Shown one piece after another: positions 54,977 to 63,295 of a stretch of 64,000 nucleotides of DNA. Location of the stretch: the NCBI RefSeq assembly GCF_001280565.1, contig NZ_LGRO01000001.1:1240001-1304000 (forward strand), read 5' to 3'. This DNA comes from Sulfobacillus thermosulfidooxidans. Its GTDB lineage: Bacteria > Bacillota > Sulfobacillia > Sulfobacillales > Sulfobacillaceae. A model generated the notes under the pieces. It saw only the letters and a program-made list of their open reading frames with translations, had not been told where the DNA came from and searched no databases. The translations under genes and the position numbers were made by a program. Position 1 is the first letter of the stretch. Each line of letters begins with the position of its first letter.

Positions 54977-55579
54977 CTAGACCACTGTTTTCAAAAGAGG
55001 CGAAAAGACCTCTTGAAAGAGGGATAATCCGCGAATAAACCATGCTCGTAATTCCTCAAGATTATCATCATGAATCCGCCCAGGTCGATACAAGGCAATC
55101 CGGCATGCACGTCGGTGATCATGATCTTCCCACGTCAAGGCCCGCGGAAAATGCTGTTCGATGTCATGACGCTGAGCTTTTAAAGCCTCAAAAACGCGGT
55201 GATTGGCGACTTTATCTCCCGTATCAATCGAGAGTTCGATTCGGATTCGGCCATCACGTCCAAAAGATAAGGTATAACTAATGCCCTTATGTCCAGAGGC
55301 AAAACTATACCAAGACTGGGGCAATGGGGTGCGTTCGATTCCCATATCGTGAATCACTGACGCCCAAAACTCTTTATATTTTTCCGCACGCGACCCAGGC
55401 GCTGAATGATCCCGCAATTCCTCTTCAATCAAATACTGGATTGCTTCATCCATCGATAAGTTCAACTGACTAAGATACACACGAAATTGGTGTGCGGTCC
55501 CTTTGGGAAGGCTAATGACTATCTCTTCGTGCTCCTGTGCCTGCTGAAAACGAGCGTATCGCTTTAAATAACCGGCCAT
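54977..55579 (-). CDS. DUF4268-like protein
   Basis: A 200-residue soluble protein beginning MAGYLKRYARF, start chosen by AAGGAAGAGG; an in-frame ATG nine codons upstream is possible. The middle and end (YKEFWASVIHDM, IRIELSIDT, LTWEDHDHRRACRIALYR) match the DUF4268 pattern found in restriction- or DNA-related proteins. The N-terminal part has a short helical ribbon-helix-helix-like stretch (EIVISLPKGTAHQFRVYLSQ). Function is unknown. Confidence 0.65.
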   Translation of the reverse strand: MAGYLKRYARFQQAQEHEEIVISLPKGTAHQFRVYLSQLNLSMDEAIQYLIEEELRDHSAPGSRAEKYKEFWASVIHDMGIERTPLPQSWYSFASGHKGISYTLSFGRDGRIRIELSIDTGDKVANHRVFEALKAQRHDIEQHFPRALTWEDHDHRRACRIALYRPGRIHDDNLEELRAWFIRGLSLFQEVFSPLLKTVV

Positions 55580-55606
55580 ATCCTCTTCCTTTTCGACATC
55601 AAACAT

Positions 55607-55994
55607 TTCATATCCAAAAACAACTTCTTCTTATAATAATTTATATTATATGATTCTATATATAATGTTGTTATCATCTCTTTGTTTTTTCTATGATTAT
55701 CATGTGATTATTGTAATGACTTGTCGCTTCCGAAAGACTCATGACAACGCCCTCATAACCACCTTCTGGCAGAATAGGGCTCTCACATTGGCTGGACACT
55801 CATAAATCTGCAACTTACTCGAAAATTCATGAATCCCGTGGATTGACACAATCTCACAGCACAAATTGACCCAGTATGACCTTGGTCACGTTATGGATCT
55901 TGATAAGTTGCGACCTATGATTTCTCTTCCGCTTAGCCATGGCCTTATGGTCATTTTTGTTATTAACACTGTTAGAATAACCTTTTTACTCCTC
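55607..55994. other. AT-rich intergenic region left of the insertion sequence
   Basis: About 390 bases with no supported gene. The part next to the DUF4268-like gene is very AT-rich and probably contains its promoter. No clear terminator or repeat other than the IS end at 55995. Confidence 0.45.
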
Positions 55995-56010
55995 TTCCGC
56001 ACGTGATGGG
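55995..56010 (+). repeat. left terminal inverted repeat of the IS
   Basis: TTCCGCACGTGATGGG, matching the right end at 14 of 16 positions. It lies 15 bases beyond the transposase stop. Confidence 0.75.
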
Positions 56011-56025
56011 TGAAAGCCGTGGAAT

Positions 56026-57702
56026 TTATCCCGAGGGTCTAGGGGGCACCTGCGTGTAAATCGTGTCCGTAAAACCTAATGCGGCCAAAATGGCCGCCAC
56101 CGATTGGGTATGAACCGCCGGAACAAAGAGTTGACGGGTCTGGGCATCCAGCGGCACGACAATCAGTCCGCGCAGATGATGTAACACCTCCTGCCCGGTG
56201 GGCCGCGCCAACAGACCGCGAGTCGGCGTGGGAAGGGGCGGGGCCTGCCGGGCCCGACGTTCGATGAGACTGAGCACCAACGCGGCGAGCAAGAGCACAT
56301 AACCTAGGGCTTCCACCCGTTCCGGCTTGTGCACATAGAGCGCATCCACAAAGGCCGGGTCTTTTAAAAAGCGAAAACGGTGTTCGATGACCGTCTGGCC
56401 TTTGTATTCTTCGAGTAATCGGCGGGCATCAAAGGAGGAGGCCGGCAGATTGGTGATTAAGACAAACGTCGCCGCCCGGTCCTGTGCCGCCTGCACGCGT
56501 TGCGCATCGACTGCCCCAATGGTGGGATGGACCCGGTATACCGTGGTGGTAGCCGGTTCGGAGGCATCGTGGCGGGGACGCCCGCGGGTCGTGCGTTTGG
56601 GGACCTGCGTTTCCGCGACAACCGTCGCCTCGACATGATGCCATTGGGCGGTGGCCCGCCAAGCGGCCACGGCCGCTTCGGCATCATGAGCACAGGCAAA
56701 CACGGTCTCCGCGAGGCGAGTCGCCGCCCGGGTTAACTGGTTATGGGCCCGTTCGACCTGGCGGGCAATGGTGTGAGCTTTCCGCTCAGCTAGATGATCA
56801 GAGCGATAAACCACGAGCCGATAGGATCGGCCCTCAATTTCGCCGGTCTGTTCGGCAGCCGCATAGGTGGCCGCATCGGCCCGCTCCCCGATTTTGCCGA
56901 GGGGAACCCAGGCGTTGGCCGCCAAGGCGGCCGTCTTCGCATCGTGCGCGGCTCGAAATGTCTCCGGACAACGCGAGAGAAAGCGGAGTGAACGGTCAGC
57001 CATTGCCTTTAAGTTAGGACCTGTGATGAGAGCGGAATCGGCCACGTAGACCAGTTGTTGCAGTTGCTGAGGCGAAAAGTAATCGTCTAAGGCCGCAATC
57101 ATCTCGGCATTGAGGGTTTTATCACTCAGATTCCCGTCTTGCACCGTGCCTACCACCGGAATGCCTTCTCGGGTCCCCAACAGCGTCAGGAGAATTTGAC
57201 GCAGATCGGGACGATGATCCTTGGAATGGCCATAGGTGGGATGCACTCCGGTCTCGGATCCGGTGTCCGGATACGTGCCATAGACCGAGCGGGTCGTACT
57301 ATCCCAGTGGACAAACACCGGACTATCGGGCGTCCACACGTGGTCGTGCAAGAGCGCTCGCGTTGCAACGGCACTGAAGACGGTGGCGCCACCGGCAGCG
57401 GCGACTTTATCCAGAGCCCGTCCGAGGGCATCATCCGTAAAATCGGCCGCGGTGCGGCCGGATCCAAACAACAAGGGCACATCGGTTAACTGAAATTGCT
57501 CATGGACGCGATACAGAGGTCGACGAGCGGTCAGCAAATTGACGACGAGCGCGAAAATCCGTTCGCCGGGCGACAGGTGGCAACGCTGCGAATCCCACGC
57601 AACGGTCTGATTTATGGCCTCGACGAATCCAATTTCCTCACAGAGGGCTCGGATGACCGGTCCAGCCCCCACAACAACAGGTGTCGGCATGGGTGTGTTC
57701 AT
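56026..57702 (-). CDS. IS1634-family DDE transposase
   Basis: A 558-residue transposase. The N-terminus has the DUF4277-like region (VIRALCEEIGFVEAINQ, CHLSPGERIFALVVNLL). The DDE residues are in HWDSTTRSVYG, YVADSALITGPNL and LLEEYKGQTVIEHRFRFLK with the YREK-like Y-2-R-3-E analogue. It is intact, so the element may be active. Codon use is strongly GC-biased relative to flanking genes. Confidence 0.9.
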   Translation of the reverse strand: MNTPMPTPVVVGAGPVIRALCEEIGFVEAINQTVAWDSQRCHLSPGERIFALVVNLLTARRPLYRVHEQFQLTDVPLLFGSGRTAADFTDDALGRALDKVAAAGGATVFSAVATRALLHDHVWTPDSPVFVHWDSTTRSVYGTYPDTGSETGVHPTYGHSKDHRPDLRQILLTLLGTREGIPVVGTVQDGNLSDKTLNAEMIAALDDYFSPQQLQQLVYVADSALITGPNLKAMADRSLRFLSRCPETFRAAHDAKTAALAANAWVPLGKIGERADAATYAAAEQTGEIEGRSYRLVVYRSDHLAERKAHTIARQVERAHNQLTRAATRLAETVFACAHDAEAAVAAWRATAQWHHVEATVVAETQVPKRTTRGRPRHDASEPATTTVYRVHPTIGAVDAQRVQAAQDRAATFVLITNLPASSFDARRLLEEYKGQTVIEHRFRFLKDPAFVDALYVHKPERVEALGYVLLLAALVLSLIERRARQAPPLPTPTRGLLARPTGQEVLHHLRGLIVVPLDAQTRQLFVPAVHTQSVAAILAALGFTDTIYTQVPPRPSG

Positions 57703-57772
57703 AAGAGATTACTTCGCCACGCGATACCCAATCTCCTTTGCGATCAGCCCAAAAAAAATAATTTTTTTTGTT

Positions 57773-57788
57773 CCCGCCACGTGCGGAA
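57773..57788 (-). repeat. right terminal inverted repeat of the IS
   Basis: Plus-strand CCCGCCACGTGCGGAA is the inverted partner of the left end. It lies 70 bases upstream of the transposase start. Confidence 0.75.
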
Positions 57789-57921
57789 AGTAAGTTTTTA
57801 TATTGTTACAAACAAATTTTATTCCATCTATCTATTATCCTTACATATTCCTTTGGATAATCAAAGACCTTAGTCTTTTCCTTATCCTCTTAGGTTTGCC
57901 CCAACGATCAACAATTTAAGA

Positions 57922-59049
57922 TCAAGTGCCCAAGCGGTTTATCCGAAACAGCGACAAATCATCTTCTATTGTCTCTTGCATCACCATATGAACAAGCCAT
58001 TGACCAACCAGCGGTGCATATTTAAAACCGCGACCCGAGAATCCCGCTCCTATAACAATCTTTTGAGTGCCTGGCCAATAATCAATATAAAAATTTTGAT
58101 CCGGTGTGATACTCATAATACACGGCTCATGATGGATCAAAGGAGCCCGGTCAATCCCGGGCCAAATCGGCCTAATTTGGTCATTCACCGTCAGAATGTC
58201 CTCCACCGATATGGCACTACCGGACTTCTCATCCGCTTTTAGCAGTATATTGGCAATGATTTTGGTTCCCCCCTGATTCTGGGTCTGTGGAAAAAATGCA
58301 ATGCGAACTTTTTCGCGGAGGTCAATGTTGACCATTGAGGCGAGAGGTAACAAGGCTTTAGGAACCCAGAGCATTAGCTGACGAGACAGAGTGATAGGAA
58401 GCCCCAAATCCCATTGAGATACCCACGGCCCGGGAGTCACAATCGCTCGGGCCGCCATATAATCAGTTTCTGCGGTGTTAATCTCAACATGATCCGAATG
58501 GGCTTTAACTGCTAGCACCTTCTTATTAAATTGCCATTGAATATTGTGCTCCTGTCCCCAGGTTATCAGGGCTCTTATGAAAGGTTCTACCTGAATGATT
58601 CCGGCACTTTGTTCCTCAATTCCCACCACATGACGGGAAATGGATAACTGAGGAAAGCGTGAACGGAGGCTAGAGGGTCCCAAGATTTTACAGGGAACTT
58701 GCAAGTTCTCAGCCCATGTTTGCAGTTGGGCTATTCGGGGATCGCCTTCATCAAAAATTGTCACAGCCCCCTTCACGTCCAGAAGATGGAAGGGAGCAAA
58801 TGCCTGATCCATAGACCGCCATAATTCCCAGGTTCTTTTTATCCAAGGCAAATACTGTCTACTCGGTTCTTGATAGATATATTCGATGGCGCGGCTCAGA
58901 CCATGAGATGAACCGTAACGGTGCGGGGGATGATGCTGGTCAAATGCAATGACGTGCAAGCCTTTTTGCCGTGCCCAATAAGCCGCGAAAAGGCCGATTA
59001 TTCCGGCTCCAATAATCGCCACATCAAATCCTTTGTTCGTCTTCATCAT
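57922..59049 (-). CDS. sarcosine oxidase / N-methyl amino acid oxidase type flavoprotein
   Basis: A protein of about 375 residues of the monomeric sarcosine oxidase (MSOX/MTOX) family, which oxidises N-methyl amines to aldehyde and peroxide. The FAD fold is FDVAIIGAGIIGLFAAYWAR. HHEPCIMSITPDQNFYIDYW carries the Cys that binds FAD covalently in MSOX. GAGFSGRGFKYAPLVGQ is the C-terminal motif. The start is chosen at ATGATGAAG after AGGGTGA; an upstream ATG at 59067 lacks a ribosome site. Confidence 0.85.
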   Translation of the reverse strand: MMKTNKGFDVAIIGAGIIGLFAAYWARQKGLHVIAFDQHHPPHRYGSSHGLSRAIEYIYQEPSRQYLPWIKRTWELWRSMDQAFAPFHLLDVKGAVTIFDEGDPRIAQLQTWAENLQVPCKILGPSSLRSRFPQLSISRHVVGIEEQSAGIIQVEPFIRALITWGQEHNIQWQFNKKVLAVKAHSDHVEINTAETDYMAARAIVTPGPWVSQWDLGLPITLSRQLMLWVPKALLPLASMVNIDLREKVRIAFFPQTQNQGGTKIIANILLKADEKSGSAISVEDILTVNDQIRPIWPGIDRAPLIHHEPCIMSITPDQNFYIDYWPGTQKIVIGAGFSGRGFKYAPLVGQWLVHMVMQETIEDDLSLFRINRLGT

Positions 59050-59332
59050 CGTCACCCTGTCCGACATGGATAGTTTTACTCGGCTCTGTCCCTAGCCACA
59101 GCCTTCGACATAACCGAAAACATGTACTCCCGCCTACTCTAACATCCGCGACATCTTCAGACAACGCGGAGTCCTTCGTCGTCATTTCTGCGTCTCCAAC
59201 GATAGCCCTATTCAACCGGCACTGCTGCCAAAAGAAAGACGATGACGCGCCGAATATCTCTGGGCGCTCAAAGGGATTTTAGTTTATCATGAAATTAATG
59301 TCGTCATTTTAGAAGACATGGAGGAAGGCGTT

Positions 59333-59659
59333 ATGTCAGACTGGACGTTTCTCACCAATCATTCTCAGGTTCTCTTGTGTTTGGCTCGCAATGACAAGAA
59401 CCCGTTGACGGCCAGAGAAATTGCAACCATTGTCGGTATCACGGAGCGGGCGGTTCAAAGAATTCTCGACGATTTGGAAGAGGAGGGCTATATTAGTCGG
59501 TTTCGGGACGGTCGACGTAATCGTTGCGAAATTCATCCTGAACTCCCCATGCGCCATCCTGCCCAGCGCGGACGCGCCGTTAAAGATCTGTTGGCCATCT
59601 TGGCCCTATCCGAAAATGGTCACGAACTGCCGTTGCACTATGCGCCTAGGGAAGAATAA
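59333..59659 (+). CDS. small winged-helix (MarR/ArsR-like) regulator
   Basis: A 108-residue DNA-binding protein with a MarR-type winged helix: HSQVLLCLARNDKNPLTARE, then REIATIVGITERAVQRILDDLEEEGYI as recognition helices and FRDGRRNRCEIHPEL as the wing. It has no ligand domain, and the C-terminal 30 residues are helical. ATG at 59333 follows GGAGGAAGG. It lies convergent to dabA, 292 bases away, and could control the inorganic-carbon genes (inference). Confidence 0.78.
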   Translation: MSDWTFLTNHSQVLLCLARNDKNPLTAREIATIVGITERAVQRILDDLEEEGYISRFRDGRRNRCEIHPELPMRHPAQRGRAVKDLLAILALSENGHELPLHYAPREE

Positions 59660-59810
59660 AACATCCATGCCATAACGCCGTGGCGTGACTAGAGGGTAGC
59701 ACATATTTTTACGCCAGCAAGAGAGACCGAAATAGGCAGCAAATCTCTCGGATTTTCTTTAATCGGCACGATAGGTGCCCCCATAATTCATTGTTAATGA
59801 CTTGGGATTA

Positions 59811-59871
59811 TAAGAGTTCGCAGGAAAATCCCCTGAAAGACCAAAAGAACGCCATATCCCGCGAACTCTTA
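59811..59871. repeat. 11-bp inverted repeat framing a 61-bp element
   Basis: TAAGAGTTCGC (59811-59821) and GCGAACTCTTA (59861-59871) are perfect inverted partners, with similarity extending further inward to about 19 bases. The middle contains the small hairpin CAGG/CCTG. It lies between the winged-helix gene and the end of dabA. It has no T-tract, so it is not a classical terminator; a processing site or miniature mobile element is possible. Confidence 0.5.
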
Positions 59872-59951
59872 ACAGAACCCGACTAAGACGTCAAGAGCCA
59901 AGACATCAGAACAGCGAGAGCCTAAGTTCCATGACCCCCCAGGGCCTTTAT

Positions 59952-62900
59952 TCAACGTGTGATCTCGAGAGCCTCAACATTTAGCTTCTCATACTGCCCA
60001 CTGCTTCGAATGCGCCAATAGGTACCGTCGCCGGGATCTCGGGCAACGACATATATCCATTCATTCACCACCAAGCGTGCGACCGACGCCTGACGCTCAA
60101 GAACTGCTACAATCCGAGAAGGCGGGGATTCGATAATCACGAGAAGCCGCATAGGCTCATGACGCAATTGGGCCCCATCCATCACAGATTGCCGAGGGAG
60201 ACCAGTTTGCAGATCACTCTGACTTCCTTGCATGACGCCAATGAGTCCGACAACATTTTGAGTGACTTTGCTGCCACTGCCATATCCGGGGTTGTGACAA
60301 GTCGAAAAGTAGTATTCCATATTGATCCAATACGCAACAATCATGGGGCCCGTCATGATGGCCTCCAGCGATTGTCCTTCTGCATCCTCTTCGAAATCAT
60401 AGGATTGCAAAAATACGCGTCCGTCCAAATTGATGTCCTCAGTAAGGGCACGCCGACCAATAATCATGGCCGCATTACCCGCTAATCCCCATTCCGGCTG
60501 CGTCTCTGCCCAATTTTCACTGCGATACTGAACCGTTTGCACCGCGCGGGATCCGTCAGGTCGACATAACGCTCCCGGCAGCGTTAGACACCGTTCCCGC
60601 GCATTTTGCACTCCCGCCTGATGTAACGCCTGGCGCAACTGGATAAATTCTTGACGATGTGAATGCGGAACGGCGTCCTGATCATAAAGAGTGACCTCAT
60701 CAGTAGTCGTATTATGCTCTCCCGCCAAAAATAGCGTATCGTCCGGTATCATAAGACCTTGCTGCCCGAGCAATCGGCGAACATCTGGATTATTGGCCAT
60801 CGTAGCGAGAGCCCTGGCATTAGCGCCTCCATGGTGTCCTCCAACGGCACCACAATTCAGAGCACTGGCATAGGGGTTATTTTCCGAATGGCTGCCATGC
60901 CCCATAAATAATACCAAACGGCTGAAATTCCGTGTGATTCCCATCACACTCAGGGCATTGCGGACCATCTGCGCTTGTGCTTCCAGGGAAAAACCTTGTG
61001 GCATGCCCTGAGCACTGTGAATGGGATCGCGGCCCCTTGAACCGTGTCCAAGGCTCAAAAATGTTTTAACGGGGGGATCCAGCCGTTCCCCAAGCCAACC
61101 GCGAACTTGACCGCTAGCCCGGGGCCACAATGTTTTGCTAACAGCTTTTACTCCCCATGTCCAACCGCTAGCCTCAATAAATGTGAACGGCGCCATCAAA
61201 TTGTACTTCAACACTGCAATGAGATGCTCCAGCCACTGCTTTGCCCAGAAAAAGCTCATATGCCGCTTGATGGACTTAAATTGGCCGGGCTGGGCTTCTT
61301 CGACGATTAGGGTATTCGATGACAACAAGGGCGGATAAAGATGGCGCTCCTCATGTTCCGAAAACGGACGAAAGCGAATAGGCACTCCAAAAAATCCAGC
61401 CGTTCCCAGCGTCTCATAAGGTCCCATCTCTTCGAGATGGCGACGAAATCCTTCCGAGCGCACATCGATACAAAATACGATATGGGCTATCGGACGATCC
61501 GTCTGAAGCCGTTGGACCGGTTTTGGCGTGGCCGATAATCTTTGTAACAACTTATGCCGAAAATGCTCCTCAAAGGCTTCAAGCCATATTTGGGCACGGG
61601 CCTCATCGTTAAAGAGCTTAATCCACCAAAGCAGTTCACTGAGGTCGCTCGTTGATAACTTTTTGACCTGGTCGAACTCCAAATGTAGGTCCTTGACGAC
61701 ACGAAACACGTGTTCTACCTGGCGGAATTGATCATAAATCAATCGTTCACGGTAAATTCCCGATGCAAGAAATTGCCATTCTTTCTCTGGGGTCTTCTGA
61801 CGCCGACGGTCTGTCCCTTCGCAGTGTTTGGCCAACAGGCGCTTCAAAGAAGGCGATGCCAACCAGGCTGTCCCTTCCCGTCTATTTTCTCGGCGGACAT
61901 AATATTCGGCACGATGTTTATGAAAATAGGTCGTGATATCAGGAAGAGATCCTTTTATGCCCCATGTCTGAGCACAGACAGTCTCGACCAAAACCGCTTC
62001 ATAGAACAGGCGAATCGCTAAATACTCTACAAGATTTGCTGGATATTTCGTTTGCCAGATATAATCGGATTGGGCGGCACGCCATTTAATGAAGCTCGCC
62101 CACCCAGGAAGCTGACCCAAATGACGGGATAAATATGCCGTCCAGTGTTCCCGAGCAATTCCCAGTTGCGTTAAAAGGGCGAGCAAAGCTTTCTCCGCGT
62201 CGTCAGGCAACTGCTGAATTTTTTGTGAAAAGTCACGAATCCCAAAAATCCGTCCCCAGAGATCGCGAGTGGCCAGTTCCTTCCACGTTTGATATAATCC
62301 CTTTTCTCGGCCGGGCATAGGCCAGGCCGCCTGACCCTCATCTAAAAATGCTGCACACCACTTGATAAGTTGCGCATTAATTTGCTCCACGGTATCCGTG
62401 TTAAGAAGGCTATCGCACCATTCTCCAAGGGTCATCTTCGGACCGATTTGATGGACATCGTCTTCTATGATTTGGGAAAAGACCGCATCCCATTTTTGCT
62501 CTGCAAAATGATGAAGGAAATCGTCGGCTGCGTTCTCTTTTGCCATGTCTAGCGAAAAAGAGGATGTTCGGGAGAGCTTGTCAACTAGAACACTCCAAAG
62601 CACGTTATCATTGTCTCCCGCAAGGTGTTGATTGTGACCAGTGGCTGAATCCCGATTCGTACCCTGTGGACTCCCGAGGAATGAAGAATACGAAACGGGG
62701 ACATATTGATCGCTAAGAGTCAAAAACAATCGGCGCATCCATTCACGCAGTCCCATGGTGATAAGCCGCGGTGTGCTCGCTTCGCGACCTAATTCTTGGG
62801 ACTGACGATGGTGCCACACTTCTAACGCGCGGTCAAGATCATCATCTGTGATGCGTCCGGATTGGTAAAATTCGCGAAATTGGTACTCAGAAAGATAACC

Positions 62901-63167
62901 TCGTCGTCCTAAGAGTTCAAAGCCCTGTTGCACTGCCTCATGAAAAGGTCGGTCATCCAGACCCATTAAGGGATTGCGGGCAATGAACGTGCGTATCGGC
63001 CATAAAGGTGCAATGATTTTCGCCGCCTCATCGACCATAGGGCCAACCGGGTGATAAATATCATCTTGTAACGTGTCCCTCGTTGTGGTCTTGATTGTTG
63101 ACCCACCTTTCCTTACTGGATTTGCCATCGGGTTGCCCATGGTGAACCGGCCTATTTTTGATACCAA
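59952..63167 (-). CDS. dabA: DabA-like (DUF2309) inorganic carbon transporter subunit
   Basis: A 1071-residue member of the UPF0753/DUF2309 family, the carbonic-anhydrase-like subunit of the DAB (DABs accumulate bicarbonate) system. The zinc/active-site Cys-Asp-Arg motif is HIVFCIDVRSEGFRRHLEE, and the second site is LFMGHGSHSENNPYASALNC followed by GGHHGGANARALA. WPIRTFIARNPLMGLDDRPF is the conserved N-terminal motif. The first 30 residues are not conserved and lack a ribosome site, so the true start is likely further in (for example the ATGs at 63140 or 63128). It is soluble and works with a DabB membrane partner. Confidence 0.87.
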   Translation of the reverse strand: MVSKIGRFTMGNPMANPVRKGGSTIKTTTRDTLQDDIYHPVGPMVDEAAKIIAPLWPIRTFIARNPLMGLDDRPFHEAVQQGFELLGRRGYLSEYQFREFYQSGRITDDDLDRALEVWHHRQSQELGREASTPRLITMGLREWMRRLFLTLSDQYVPVSYSSFLGSPQGTNRDSATGHNQHLAGDNDNVLWSVLVDKLSRTSSFSLDMAKENAADDFLHHFAEQKWDAVFSQIIEDDVHQIGPKMTLGEWCDSLLNTDTVEQINAQLIKWCAAFLDEGQAAWPMPGREKGLYQTWKELATRDLWGRIFGIRDFSQKIQQLPDDAEKALLALLTQLGIAREHWTAYLSRHLGQLPGWASFIKWRAAQSDYIWQTKYPANLVEYLAIRLFYEAVLVETVCAQTWGIKGSLPDITTYFHKHRAEYYVRRENRREGTAWLASPSLKRLLAKHCEGTDRRRQKTPEKEWQFLASGIYRERLIYDQFRQVEHVFRVVKDLHLEFDQVKKLSTSDLSELLWWIKLFNDEARAQIWLEAFEEHFRHKLLQRLSATPKPVQRLQTDRPIAHIVFCIDVRSEGFRRHLEEMGPYETLGTAGFFGVPIRFRPFSEHEERHLYPPLLSSNTLIVEEAQPGQFKSIKRHMSFFWAKQWLEHLIAVLKYNLMAPFTFIEASGWTWGVKAVSKTLWPRASGQVRGWLGERLDPPVKTFLSLGHGSRGRDPIHSAQGMPQGFSLEAQAQMVRNALSVMGITRNFSRLVLFMGHGSHSENNPYASALNCGAVGGHHGGANARALATMANNPDVRRLLGQQGLMIPDDTLFLAGEHNTTTDEVTLYDQDAVPHSHRQEFIQLRQALHQAGVQNARERCLTLPGALCRPDGSRAVQTVQYRSENWAETQPEWGLAGNAAMIIGRRALTEDINLDGRVFLQSYDFEEDAEGQSLEAIMTGPMIVAYWINMEYYFSTCHNPGYGSGSKVTQNVVGLIGVMQGSQSDLQTGLPRQSVMDGAQLRHEPMRLLVIIESPPSRIVAVLERQASVARLVVNEWIYVVARDPGDGTYWRIRSSGQYEKLNVEALEITR

Positions 63168-63295
63168 AGCATTGACATATGAAGTTTATGTCGTGAATAA
63201 TAAATCGTGATTATTATAACGAAGTAGCATAGCGAGAGGCAAGTACCGAGCACGCACCCCGGTCTTACGTCTCAGGCCAAGGAGATGGTGGCATT

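Larger units (their letters stand above)
55995..57788 (-). mobile_element. IS1634-type (IS4-superfamily) insertion sequence
   Basis: A complete element of about 1.8 kb: one full transposase gene between 16-base imperfect terminal inverted repeats (TTCCGCACGTGATGGG at the left, TTCCGCACGTGGCGGG read inward from the right). It is clearly more GC-rich than its neighbours, indicating recent arrival. I could not identify a target-site duplication beside the repeats. Confidence 0.8.

Noticed and set aside
56026-57702. Many long frames on both strands within the transposase gene
   Set aside because: High GC lowers stop-codon frequency, so these are shadows of the transposase gene.
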